A stretch of 64,000 nt of DNA, taken from positions 310,001-374,000 of the forward strand of contig JBCBIJ010000002.1 in assembly GCA_038524795.1 (NCBI GenBank). Reading direction: 5' to 3'. The stretch comes from CALBPI01 sp038524795. Lineage in GTDB: Bacteria > Pseudomonadota > Gammaproteobacteria > Steroidobacterales > Woeseiaceae. Of this stretch, positions 1-7,594 are shown in pieces; position 1 is the first letter of the stretch, and each line of letters starts with the position of its first letter. Position numbers and translations under genes: made by a program. A model generated the notes under the pieces. It was not told the DNA's origin and made no database searches. It saw only the letters and a program-made list of their open reading frames with translations.

Positions 1-62
1 CCCCGTTTGACGTACCGGGACTGGTCCAGGACCTGACCCACATTCTGGAGTCCGAGTCATGA
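1..62 (+). CDS. 3' end of a gene, probably a SCO1/SenC-family copper protein (partial)
   Basis: An open frame enters from the left edge and stops at a TGA that overlaps the ATG of the next gene (ATGA at 59-62). Only about 19 residues are visible, ending DLTHILESES. SCO proteins, thioredoxin-fold copper chaperones for cytochrome oxidase CuA assembly, often end in a short helix like this and often precede a PCuAC gene. The identity is therefore inferred from context; only the reading frame and the overlap are seen directly. Confidence 0.4.
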   Translation, partial: PFDVPGLVQDLTHILESES

Positions 63-514
63 TTCGAAAGGCCACGATCGTGCTGGCCGCGCTGGCCTTG
101 TTGGGGGGCTGCTCGGGCAATGACGCGGGTCCCGCTGTGACGGTCGAGCGCGGCTGGATGCGTGCACCCGCACCTGGTGCCATGATGAGCGCGGCCTACC
201 TAGAGGTGGTCAACAACAGCGGCGATCCCATCGTCATCGACGGCGTGTCGAGCCCACAGTTCGGAGACGCCAGCCTGCACACCACACAAATGAGCGAGGG
301 ACGGATGCAGATGCGCCCAATCGAATCGCTGACAGTTGCACCGGGACGCCGCGCGGTGCTTGCGCCCGGCGCTGACCACATCATGCTTGGCGATCCGCGC
401 GCAACGCTTGAGGGCGTTGAGCTCATCGAGCTCACACTCACGAATGCGGGCACGCCCGTTGTGACTGTTGAAGTCCCGGTAGCGCGCAGCAACCCCTGGG
501 CAGACACGCCGTGA
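59..514 (+). CDS. PCuAC-family periplasmic copper chaperone (lipoprotein)
   Basis: This 151-residue protein begins with a lipoprotein signal (hydrophobic run then LGGC, Cys about residue 18), so it is probably membrane-anchored in the periplasm. The body has the PCuAC (DUF461) fold signature: a His-Thr-Thr pair, a Met-rich stretch (MSEGRMQM) and a later HIM, matching the family's H-M...M...HxM Cu(I) site. PCuAC proteins pass copper to cytochrome oxidase CuA centres together with SCO proteins. The gene overlaps the upstream frame by ATGA and ends within GTGA shared with psd, so it is translationally coupled on both sides. Confidence 0.88.
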   Translation: MIRKATIVLAALALLGGCSGNDAGPAVTVERGWMRAPAPGAMMSAAYLEVVNNSGDPIVIDGVSSPQFGDASLHTTQMSEGRMQMRPIESLTVAPGRRAVLAPGADHIMLGDPRATLEGVELIELTLTNAGTPVVTVEVPVARSNPWADTP

Positions 515-1386
515 CTTCGACGCCGAGCGACAAAGACCGACTCGGCATCGGCAGTCGCCTGTTCATCGCGCTGCAGTACTTTTTGCCGCAGATGTTGCTC
601 ACGCGTCTGATTGGGTGGTTCGCCTCACGTGAAGCCCCGTGGTTCAAAAACCTGCTGATCCGGGGGCTCGTCCGCGGCTATTCGATCAACACCCGGGAAG
701 CCGCGAGTCGCGTGCCCGAAGACTACGCAAGCCTCAATGCGTTCTTCACGCGCACGCTGCGTGACGGCGCACGCGACATTGACGGCGCGCCGGGTGTCAT
801 CGTGTCGCCCTGTGATGGCGCCATCAGCCAGCTGGGCCCCATCGAGGAAGGCCGTCTCGTTCAGGCCAAGGGCTTCCGATACTCGGTCGCCGAACTCATT
901 GACGATGAGACGCAGGCCGCGATGTATGACGGCGGCAGCTTCATGACGGTGTATCTCGCGCCCTACGATTACCACCGCGTTCACATGCCCATCGCGGGCG
1001 CGATTCGCGATCACCGACACGTCCCCGGTCGCCTGTTCTCGGTCAATGGTGCGACGGCGGCGGCCGTACCCCGACTGTTCTCGCGCAACGAACGCCGTAT
1101 TTTCCACATCGACGGCGACGCAGCGATGGCGATGGTGATGGTCGGCGCGCTCAATGTAGGCAGTATCACGACCACCTGGCACGGCGCCGTGACGGCGGGC
1201 TACCACGAGCGTGCACTGCCCTTGCCCGTACCCGAGATGCCACTTGCGCGCGGTGAAACGGTGGGCTGGTTCAACATGGGGTCCACCGTCATCCTTCTGG
1301 CGCCGCGCGGCGCGGGCTGGCGCGACGGACTCGTCGCCGGAGACGTTCTGCGCATGGGCGAGCGCATCGGCGCACTGCCCGCGTGA
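511..1386 (+). CDS. psd: Phosphatidylserine decarboxylase proenzyme
   Basis: This 291-residue enzyme converts phosphatidylserine to phosphatidylethanolamine at the inner membrane. The C-terminal FNMGSTVIL contains the Gly-Ser-Thr self-cleavage site where the serine becomes the pyruvoyl cofactor of the alpha chain; most homologues have LGST, here MGST. The YDYHRVHMP segment is the conserved histidine-containing motif of the beta chain. Length is normal for the proteobacterial short form. The GTG start at 511 overlaps the previous stop, and the stop at 1384-1386 overlaps the GTG of epmA. Confidence 0.95.
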   Translation: MTSTPSDKDRLGIGSRLFIALQYFLPQMLLTRLIGWFASREAPWFKNLLIRGLVRGYSINTREAASRVPEDYASLNAFFTRTLRDGARDIDGAPGVIVSPCDGAISQLGPIEEGRLVQAKGFRYSVAELIDDETQAAMYDGGSFMTVYLAPYDYHRVHMPIAGAIRDHRHVPGRLFSVNGATAAAVPRLFSRNERRIFHIDGDAAMAMVMVGALNVGSITTTWHGAVTAGYHERALPLPVPEMPLARGETVGWFNMGSTVILLAPRGAGWRDGLVAGDVLRMGERIGALPA

Positions 1387-2345
1387 CGACTGACTGGCGC
1401 CCGGGGCACACCCTGGAGGTGGCCCGATTGCGCGCCCGCATGCTGGCGCAGGCCCGGCAGTGGTTCGCTGATCGCGACGTGCTTGAGGTGACCACACCGA
1501 CGCTGGATGCGGCGGCAGTGTCAGACGTCAATATAGAGAGTATCGCCGCTACCGTTACGGCACTCGACGGGCCCCGCTACCTGCACACGTCGCCCGAGTA
1601 CGCGATGAAGCGGCTGCTTGCGGCCGGTTTCCCCGACATCTATCAAATCTGCACCGTGTTTCGTGATGGCGAAGTCGGACGCCGCCATCAGCCCGAGTTC
1701 ACGATGCTCGAGTGGTACCGACACGGCATGGACCTCGATGCCATCGTGGAAGACACCGTCGCGTTGATTCGTTCGCTGCTCGGAGAGGCGGTCACCGGTG
1801 CACCGCGCCGGCTACGTTACGACGAAGCCTTGCGCGCGCACTGCGGCGTGGACTCGAACTCAGACACGACGGCACTGCGTGCGGTGGCCGGCGACACCGT
1901 GGGACCCAACATCGCGAACGACCGCGACGCGTTGCTCGACTACCTTTTTTCCTGCGAGGTGGCGCCGAGCTTTCATGAAGACGGGCTCACGGTGATCACA
2001 CACTACCCGGCGTCACAGGCCGCACTGGCGCGCATCGACGCCGCGACCGGTTACGCATTGCGCTTCGAGGTATTCCACGGCGCCGTGGAACTCGCCAACG
2101 GCTTCGTCGAACTCACCGACGCGGTCACGCAACGACAACGGTTCGAAACCGATCAGGCGAAACGGCGCGATCGAGAGCAAACACTGAGACCACTCGACGA
2201 GAAGTTCTTGGCAGCCCTGGCGCACGGTCTGCCAGACTGCGCAGGCGTGGCGCTGGGCTTTGACCGACTCGTGATGCGTGCCACTCACAGCGACTCGATC
2301 CACGCCGTCACGAGCTTCCCCCATGGAAAGGCATTCTCAACATGA
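1383..2345 (+). CDS. epmA: EF-P--(R)-beta-lysine ligase EpmA (PoxA/GenX)
   Basis: This is a 320-residue paralogue of class II lysyl-tRNA synthetase lacking the N-terminal anticodon-binding domain. Visible class II motifs are the motif-2 region FRDGE followed by HQPEFTMLEWY, and motif 3 GVALGFDRLVM near the C-terminus. EpmA activates (R)-beta-lysine and attaches it to Lys34 of EF-P, which relieves ribosome stalling at polyproline. The substrate gene efp lies just downstream on the other strand and carries Lys34. GTG start at 1383 inside the psd stop; the stop overlaps the next ATG. Confidence 0.94.
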   Translation: MTTDWRPGHTLEVARLRARMLAQARQWFADRDVLEVTTPTLDAAAVSDVNIESIAATVTALDGPRYLHTSPEYAMKRLLAAGFPDIYQICTVFRDGEVGRRHQPEFTMLEWYRHGMDLDAIVEDTVALIRSLLGEAVTGAPRRLRYDEALRAHCGVDSNSDTTALRAVAGDTVGPNIANDRDALLDYLFSCEVAPSFHEDGLTVITHYPASQAALARIDAATGYALRFEVFHGAVELANGFVELTDAVTQRQRFETDQAKRRDREQTLRPLDEKFLAALAHGLPDCAGVALGFDRLVMRATHSDSIHAVTSFPHGKAFST

Positions 2346-2833
2346 GCTACGACACCGACTACCCCTTGCTGTTGCAACAGGCGGACGCACTGATCGCCGA
2401 TGAGCCCGACGCGCTCGCCAACATCGCGAACCTGTGCGCGCTGCTCTACCAGGAACTTGAGGCCGTGAACTGGGCTGGACTCTATGTACTGCGCAATGGC
2501 GAACTCGTTCTTGGTCCCTTTCAGGGTCTGGCGGCCTGCGTACGCATCCCCATCGGTAGCGGCGTATGCGGTACGGCAGCCGCCAGCGGCGACGTGCAGC
2601 GCGTGGACGATGTGCATGCCTTCCCGGGCCACATCGCCTGCGACGCGGCCAGCAATTCAGAGATTGTGGTGCCCTTGTACCGGGCCGGAACGCTAATCGG
2701 CGTACTCGATATCGACAGCCCCGAGAAGGCGCGCTTCAGTGCCGACGATGAAACAGGGATCGTCGCAATGGCACAGCGTTTCGAGCAGGTTCTGGCCGAG
2801 GGCGAGCTCGCCCGCGCCCTCGCACCCGGTTAG
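2342..2833 (+). CDS. msrC: Free methionine-(R)-sulfoxide reductase (GAF-domain fRMsr)
   Basis: This single GAF domain of 163 residues follows the fRMsr pattern closely: a VNWAGLY start of the domain, LGPFQG, then the three conserved cysteines in AACVRIP, GVCGTAA and HIACDAASNSE, and the closing GVLDIDSP. Two of these cysteines form the redox pair that reduces free methionine-R-sulfoxide in the cytosol with thioredoxin. ATG at 2342 overlaps the epmA stop (ATGA), so it is the last cistron of this operon. It converges on efp with a 7-nt gap. Confidence 0.92.
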   Translation: MSYDTDYPLLLQQADALIADEPDALANIANLCALLYQELEAVNWAGLYVLRNGELVLGPFQGLAACVRIPIGSGVCGTAAASGDVQRVDDVHAFPGHIACDAASNSEIVVPLYRAGTLIGVLDIDSPEKARFSADDETGIVAMAQRFEQVLAEGELARALAPG

Positions 2834-2840
2834 CGCACGC

Positions 2841-3410
2841 TCAGTCTTTTACGCGCGACACGTACTCGCCAGAGCGCGTGTCGACACGGATGACCTCACC
2901 CTCTTCAAGAAACAAGGGCACGCGCACCGTGGCGCCGGTCTCGAGTTTCGCCGGCTTCACACCACCCTGAGCGGTGTCGCCACGCAATCCCGGATCTGTT
3001 TCCGTAATCGTCAGCTCAACGAAGTTGGGTGGTGCCACAGACAGCGGTGCGTTGTTCCAGAGTGTAACCGCACACACGTCTTCGCCCTTAAGCCAAGGCG
3101 CCGCGTCAGTCACTGCAGCCTCAGGCGCCGCGTACTGTTCAAACGTATCGGGCATCATGAAGTGCCAAAACTCGCCGTCCGAGTAGAGGAACTGCATGTC
3201 CGTTTCGTGCACATCAGCCGCCTCGACCGACTCGCCGGACTTGAACGTCTTGTCGAGTACTTTGCCCGTCTTTAAGTTGCGGACCTTGACGCGATTGAAC
3301 GCCTGGCCCTTACCGGGCTTTACGAACTCATTCTCAACGATGGTGTAGGGGTCACCGTCGAGCATGATCTTGAGTCCGCCTTTGAATTCGTTGGTGTTAT
3401 AGGACGCCAT
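2841..3410 (-). CDS. efp: Translation elongation factor P
   Basis: This is a 189-residue EF-P with the three OB-like domains intact. The loop VKPGKGQAF puts the modifiable lysine exactly at residue 34 from the start chosen here, as in E. coli EF-P, the target of EpmA beta-lysylation. The C-terminus DTRSGEYVSRVKD is canonical. The frame stays open to an ATG at 3440, but the extra ten residues have no counterpart in the family, so MASYNTNEFK at 3410 is preferred. A GGGGT stretch ahead of 3440 leaves a small doubt about the start. Confidence 0.95.
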   Translation of the reverse strand: MASYNTNEFKGGLKIMLDGDPYTIVENEFVKPGKGQAFNRVKVRNLKTGKVLDKTFKSGESVEAADVHETDMQFLYSDGEFWHFMMPDTFEQYAAPEAAVTDAAPWLKGEDVCAVTLWNNAPLSVAPPNFVELTITETDPGLRGDTAQGGVKPAKLETGATVRVPLFLEEGEVIRVDTRSGEYVSRVKD

Positions 3411-3639
3411 GAGGGATCGCTCAGTCGAAACGCGGCTCATGTTACCCCGCTGCCGCGCAGGCCGAAAGTCGTCGATTTCTGGCCCATTCTCAAGAATCTG
3501 TGACCCTCGTCGCTAAATGGGGCGCGAACTACGTCACGCTTTTGGGGTCCCGACCCGCGCCAGGCGCAGTCGCTGTACTACCATCAGGTTTGACGCAACA
3601 CGACCAGATGTTGCGCAGAGGGAATACTTTGGAGTCGCC

Positions 3640-5694
3640 TTGAGCCAGCCGCGAAACGCATCCGTCATCGTTGTCACCGAGACCGAAGATGACGTCGAGG
3701 CACTCAACCAAACCTTGCGCCGTGCTGGCTTCGCCGCCCGCTGCCAGTGGGTGCCGGACGGCGACAGTTTTGCCAAGCAGGTCAACGCCGACACAGACCT
3801 CGTGGTAATGCGAATCGGCGACAGCTTGCCCGACGTCGGACAAACTGTCGCCATGGCGCGAAAACGCGAGTGCCGCGCCGCGATTGTCGCCATCAGTGAG
3901 TCCTTTGACGAGGCGTCCGTCAGCGCCGCTATCGACTCAGGTGCCGCAGACCTCGTCACGCTTGAGAACACCGTCCGCCTGACCGCCACACTCAAACGCG
4001 AACTCGACCTGCAGATGCTCTACAGCCAGGTCGCAAGCTCGCGCAGCAACGTTGCGACCATCCAACAACAGTTCACGACGCTCATGGACAACGTGCCGGA
4101 CGCCATCGCGCACGTGCAAGAAGGCATCATTGTTGAAACCAACAAGGCCTGGCTTGAGCTGTTCGGGTACGAAGACGACGACGACTGTGTCGCGCTGCCG
4201 CTTATGGACGCCATCGCGCCGCGCAGCCAAAGCGCCATCAAGGGCGCATTGAAAGCAATCTCTCGCGGCAAATGGAAAGACGAGCCGCTGGACGTGAAAG
4301 CCGTCAAAGTGGGCGGCCAGAATGTTGACCTCACGCTGCTGCTCACAGCGGCTCAGTTCGACGGTGACCCCGCCGTGCGCGTGGCCGTCAAGCCCGAGGA
4401 GAAAGAAGACAAGCGCGTCTCCTCGCTCATGCGCGATGCGATGACCAAGGACCAGAGCACCTTCCTCTACCACCGCAAACACTTTCTAAAACTCGTCGGC
4501 CAGCGTGTCGCCGAGAATCTTGACGCTGGCGTGCGCATGCTTGCGTGGATTCGTATCGACAATTTTAAAGACGTCCGCCGCGAACTCGGCGTCATCGATT
4601 CTGAAGACGTGATCGCTGAGTTTGCTGAGCTGCTGCGTCGCTGCGTCGTCAAGGGGGACATCCCCGGGCGCTTCGAGGGCACCGCATTCACGATCCTCAT
4701 GGAGCGCGCCACCGACAGCGAGGCGCGCGTCTGGGCCGAGAAGTTCACGGCACTCGTGGCCGACCAGCATTTCGAGGTGGGCGATCGCACCATCACGCTC
4801 ACCTGCAGCGTGGGCATCGCGGCCTACGGCGAGCTCATCGACTCGGTGCCGGCTCTCGTGGAGGCTGCTGAAAAAACCCACACGGCGGCGCGCAAGGACG
4901 GCCGCGGCTCGGTGCGCATCGCAGAAACCAGCGACGAAGACACGCGGATTCGTAATCATGACGCGATCTGGGCCAAGCGTCTGACGGCGGCCCTCAAGGA
5001 AAACCGCTTCCGTCTGCTCAAGCAGCCCATTGCCGCGCTCGATGGCGAGGCGGCCGGCGTCTTCGACATCCTTATGCGGCTTGTCGACGAACAGGGCGAG
5101 ACGATTGCACCCAGTGAGTTCCTACCTGCAGCGCGTCGCAATAACATGATGCAGGCGCTCGACCGATGGGTGATCGGCGCCTCGATCGCCATGAGCCGTG
5201 AACAGCGGCCCGACCTGCTATTCGTTCGGATTTCGGAGCAGTCCGTTACCGACCGCTCCTTCGCGCCCTGGCTCAAGACCATCGTCGCGAAGTCAGACGT
5301 CAGTTCGAAGTCGCTCTGTTTCCAGGTCACCGAGGAAGTGGCGCTCAACTACCTCAAGGCTGTGATGCAGACCGCCGCTGCCGTGCGCGCCATGGGATGC
5401 CAGTTTGCACTGGAGCACGTCGGCAACTCGCCTCAGTCGGTAAAGCTCGTCAATGGCATTCCGCTCGACTTTGCGAAGATCGATGGCGCGCTCATTACGA
5501 GCCTGTCCACGGACAGCGACGCGCACACGGCGACGGGCCAGATCGTCGAGGCAGCCCGATCGCGCGGCGTGCGCACCGTGGCCGAGAAGGTGCAGGACGC
5601 CAACACCATGGCCGCGCTTTGGCAGCTTGGCATCAGCTTCATGCAGGGGCATTACGTACAAGAACCCGAAGTTGTGCTCCAGGACACAGCCTGA
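3640..5694 (+). CDS. FimX-like REC-PAS-GGDEF-EAL c-di-GMP receptor protein
   Basis: This 684-residue protein has, in order, a receiver-like domain (1-125), a PAS domain (about 145-260), a GGDEF domain (about 270-430) and an EAL domain (about 435-680). The GGDEF signature is degenerate (RFEGTAF) and the EAL signature is replaced (VFDILMRL), so neither cyclase nor phosphodiesterase activity is expected. This is the layout of FimX, a polar c-di-GMP receptor that drives type IV pilus assembly in Pseudomonas and Xanthomonas. A TTG at 3640 is chosen because GGAG lies 5 nt upstream; the 41-codon extension back to 3517 looks non-coding. It sits just ahead of a FimV-like gene, another polar pilus factor. 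Confidence 0.82.
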   Translation: MSQPRNASVIVVTETEDDVEALNQTLRRAGFAARCQWVPDGDSFAKQVNADTDLVVMRIGDSLPDVGQTVAMARKRECRAAIVAISESFDEASVSAAIDSGAADLVTLENTVRLTATLKRELDLQMLYSQVASSRSNVATIQQQFTTLMDNVPDAIAHVQEGIIVETNKAWLELFGYEDDDDCVALPLMDAIAPRSQSAIKGALKAISRGKWKDEPLDVKAVKVGGQNVDLTLLLTAAQFDGDPAVRVAVKPEEKEDKRVSSLMRDAMTKDQSTFLYHRKHFLKLVGQRVAENLDAGVRMLAWIRIDNFKDVRRELGVIDSEDVIAEFAELLRRCVVKGDIPGRFEGTAFTILMERATDSEARVWAEKFTALVADQHFEVGDRTITLTCSVGIAAYGELIDSVPALVEAAEKTHTAARKDGRGSVRIAETSDEDTRIRNHDAIWAKRLTAALKENRFRLLKQPIAALDGEAAGVFDILMRLVDEQGETIAPSEFLPAARRNNMMQALDRWVIGASIAMSREQRPDLLFVRISEQSVTDRSFAPWLKTIVAKSDVSSKSLCFQVTEEVALNYLKAVMQTAAAVRAMGCQFALEHVGNSPQSVKLVNGIPLDFAKIDGALITSLSTDSDAHTATGQIVEAARSRGVRTVAEKVQDANTMAALWQLGISFMQGHYVQEPEVVLQDTA

Positions 5695-5770
5695 CGCCTA
5701 CAGAAGTGCTACAACGCGCCCAATATCTGCGATTCGCCGCTGATCGCAGTGCTGGAGAGGGAGTCCTGGC

Positions 5771-7585
5771 TTGAAGCGCGAGCATAAACGCCTGAACACA
5801 CTACGAATCGCCGTGGCAGTCGCACTCGGGGCCTTGTCGCTTTCGGCATCGGCGCTGGAGATCGGCGAACCCAACGTGCGCTCCGCACTCGGTGAGCGAT
5901 TGCTCGTCGAAATCCCGGTCCAGGCGCAAACCCCCCTACCCAACGGCTGTGTCTCGGCGCGTATCGGCCCACTGGGCGGTACCTTGCGTGCCTCGGGTCA
6001 GCGGCAACTGCCGGGCGGCCTCGTGATCTCTACGCCGCGCATCGTCACGGAGCCAATGCTCGAACTCGCCGTCACAGTGGCCTGCCCCGGCGTGGCGCGG
6101 CTGTCACGCAGCTACACACTGTTTCTTAGTCCTGCCACACGCGACGCCGCACGACCGGCCAGTGTCCTGTCGACGCGCGCTACGCGACGCGCTGCGCCTG
6201 CACCGCGCACGCCCGAGCAGCGGGAAACGCCAGAAGCGTTCGCGAACGCGAGTCGCTACCAGGTCCAAACCGGTGACACCGTGTCGGCCCTTGCCGCCAC
6301 ACTGACGCCCGCGGGGCAGAGCTTCTGGCCCGTCGTCGATGCCATCGTCGCCGCGAATCCCCAGGCGTTCATCGACAATGATCCCGACCGCCTGATCGCA
6401 GGCGCCATCCTGCGCCTCCCCGTCAACGATATGCCGACGGACATAGAGCCTGTTGCATCGCCGGTGCCTGAACGCATCGTGACGGTGGCGCCCCCCCGCG
6501 AGGCCGTGGCACCGGTTGTGGTCGAGCCTGCACCGCGTGCCGCAGAAGCCGCAACCTCGCAGGCATCGCCCTCACGGTCCCAGACCGATCGACTGCTCAG
6601 TGTTGTGGGCGATGCGGCCGCGGGCCGGGCTTTGGGTACAGAAGCCGGCAGCCCTTTTGCCGATGAACCGGAGATCTCCCCCGAAGCTGCCGCCAACCCG
6701 ACTGCGGTGACCCCGTTGCCCGACCTCATTGAAGCTGCCCCCCAGACCGGTTGGACCGAGCGTTTGCTCGGACTGGGCGCTGGCATGCTGATCGCGCTGG
6801 TCATTTTGACGCTGTGGCCGCGGCGCAAGCCGCAGAAGCGCACCGTGGTCGACGTCGATCCGATCGGCACCGCGCAAACGGCGCTGCCGGAAACGGAAAA
6901 ACTGCGGCGCCCGATCCCAGCTCGCGACCGGACGCCGGCAGCGCAAACACCCAAACCGTCCACACCCATTCCCGTTGCGGCGCCGCCGCCGCTGACTCCA
7001 GAGCTGTTTGAAGCGCCGGAATCGGTGGTCGAGGACAGCGCAGGCGAATTCACGTTCCACACGGCCGAGACCAAGCGACCGGACATTCCCGTCAAGCACC
7101 TGTCGCCCAAGACCACCAGTGCCGACATCCAGGTAGGCACGCTGACCTCGTACGAGTTCGCAGCGCTGGCACCGGATCTCGACGATCAAACGCAGCAGAT
7201 GCTCGAGGCGGACTACGAGGCCGAGCTAACCCGCACGCAGCAGATCGAGATGGAAGCGGCACGGCGGGCGCTCGAGAGCGGCGGCGAACCCGAGCACGAC
7301 GTCACGATCGAGATGCACGGTTATCATGCATCCACGGAGTCGGAAGACACGGTGGAAATGCCGCTTGAGGAAACCGCCGGGTTTCACGATGCCACAGAAG
7401 CGCGCTATGTCGGGCAGCCTGACGATACGATTGCCGAGACGGACGCCATGCCAACGCTGGACCTTGATCTCGACATTCGCTCCGCATCCGCGATTCTTGA
7501 CGCGAGCGCCGAGGCGTTGCGCGGGGAACTGAGCGAGGACCTCGACGTCGACATCGAAGACCGGGCGCGCAAGAAGCAGGCCTGA
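5771..7585 (+). CDS. FimV/HubP-like polar hub protein with LysM domain
   Basis: This 604-residue protein has a signal peptide ending at SASA, then the FimV N-terminal domain (LEIGEPNVRSALGERL), a LysM peptidoglycan-binding segment around residues 160-215, a Pro/Ala-rich linker, one transmembrane helix (about residues 325-345) followed by RRKP, and a long acidic cytoplasmic tail. FimV/HubP proteins organise the cell pole for pili, flagella or chromosome partition. The TTG start has a strong GGAGAGGGAG ribosome site about 7 nt upstream. The tail lacks an obvious C-terminal FimV TPR module and ends in a Lys-rich RARKKQA. The gene directly follows the FimX-like gene and converges on parC. Confidence 0.82.
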   Translation: MKREHKRLNTLRIAVAVALGALSLSASALEIGEPNVRSALGERLLVEIPVQAQTPLPNGCVSARIGPLGGTLRASGQRQLPGGLVISTPRIVTEPMLELAVTVACPGVARLSRSYTLFLSPATRDAARPASVLSTRATRRAAPAPRTPEQRETPEAFANASRYQVQTGDTVSALAATLTPAGQSFWPVVDAIVAANPQAFIDNDPDRLIAGAILRLPVNDMPTDIEPVASPVPERIVTVAPPREAVAPVVVEPAPRAAEAATSQASPSRSQTDRLLSVVGDAAAGRALGTEAGSPFADEPEISPEAAANPTAVTPLPDLIEAAPQTGWTERLLGLGAGMLIALVILTLWPRRKPQKRTVVDVDPIGTAQTALPETEKLRRPIPARDRTPAAQTPKPSTPIPVAAPPPLTPELFEAPESVVEDSAGEFTFHTAETKRPDIPVKHLSPKTTSADIQVGTLTSYEFAALAPDLDDQTQQMLEADYEAELTRTQQIEMEAARRALESGGEPEHDVTIEMHGYHASTESEDTVEMPLEETAGFHDATEARYVGQPDDTIAETDAMPTLDLDLDIRSASAILDASAEALRGELSEDLDVDIEDRARKKQA

Positions 7586-7594
7586 CGAGCGCGC

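Noticed and set aside
3517..3639. N-terminal extension of the FimX-like protein
   Set aside because: The extension is not like any REC domain, and a TTG with GGAG upstream gives a natural start at 3640.
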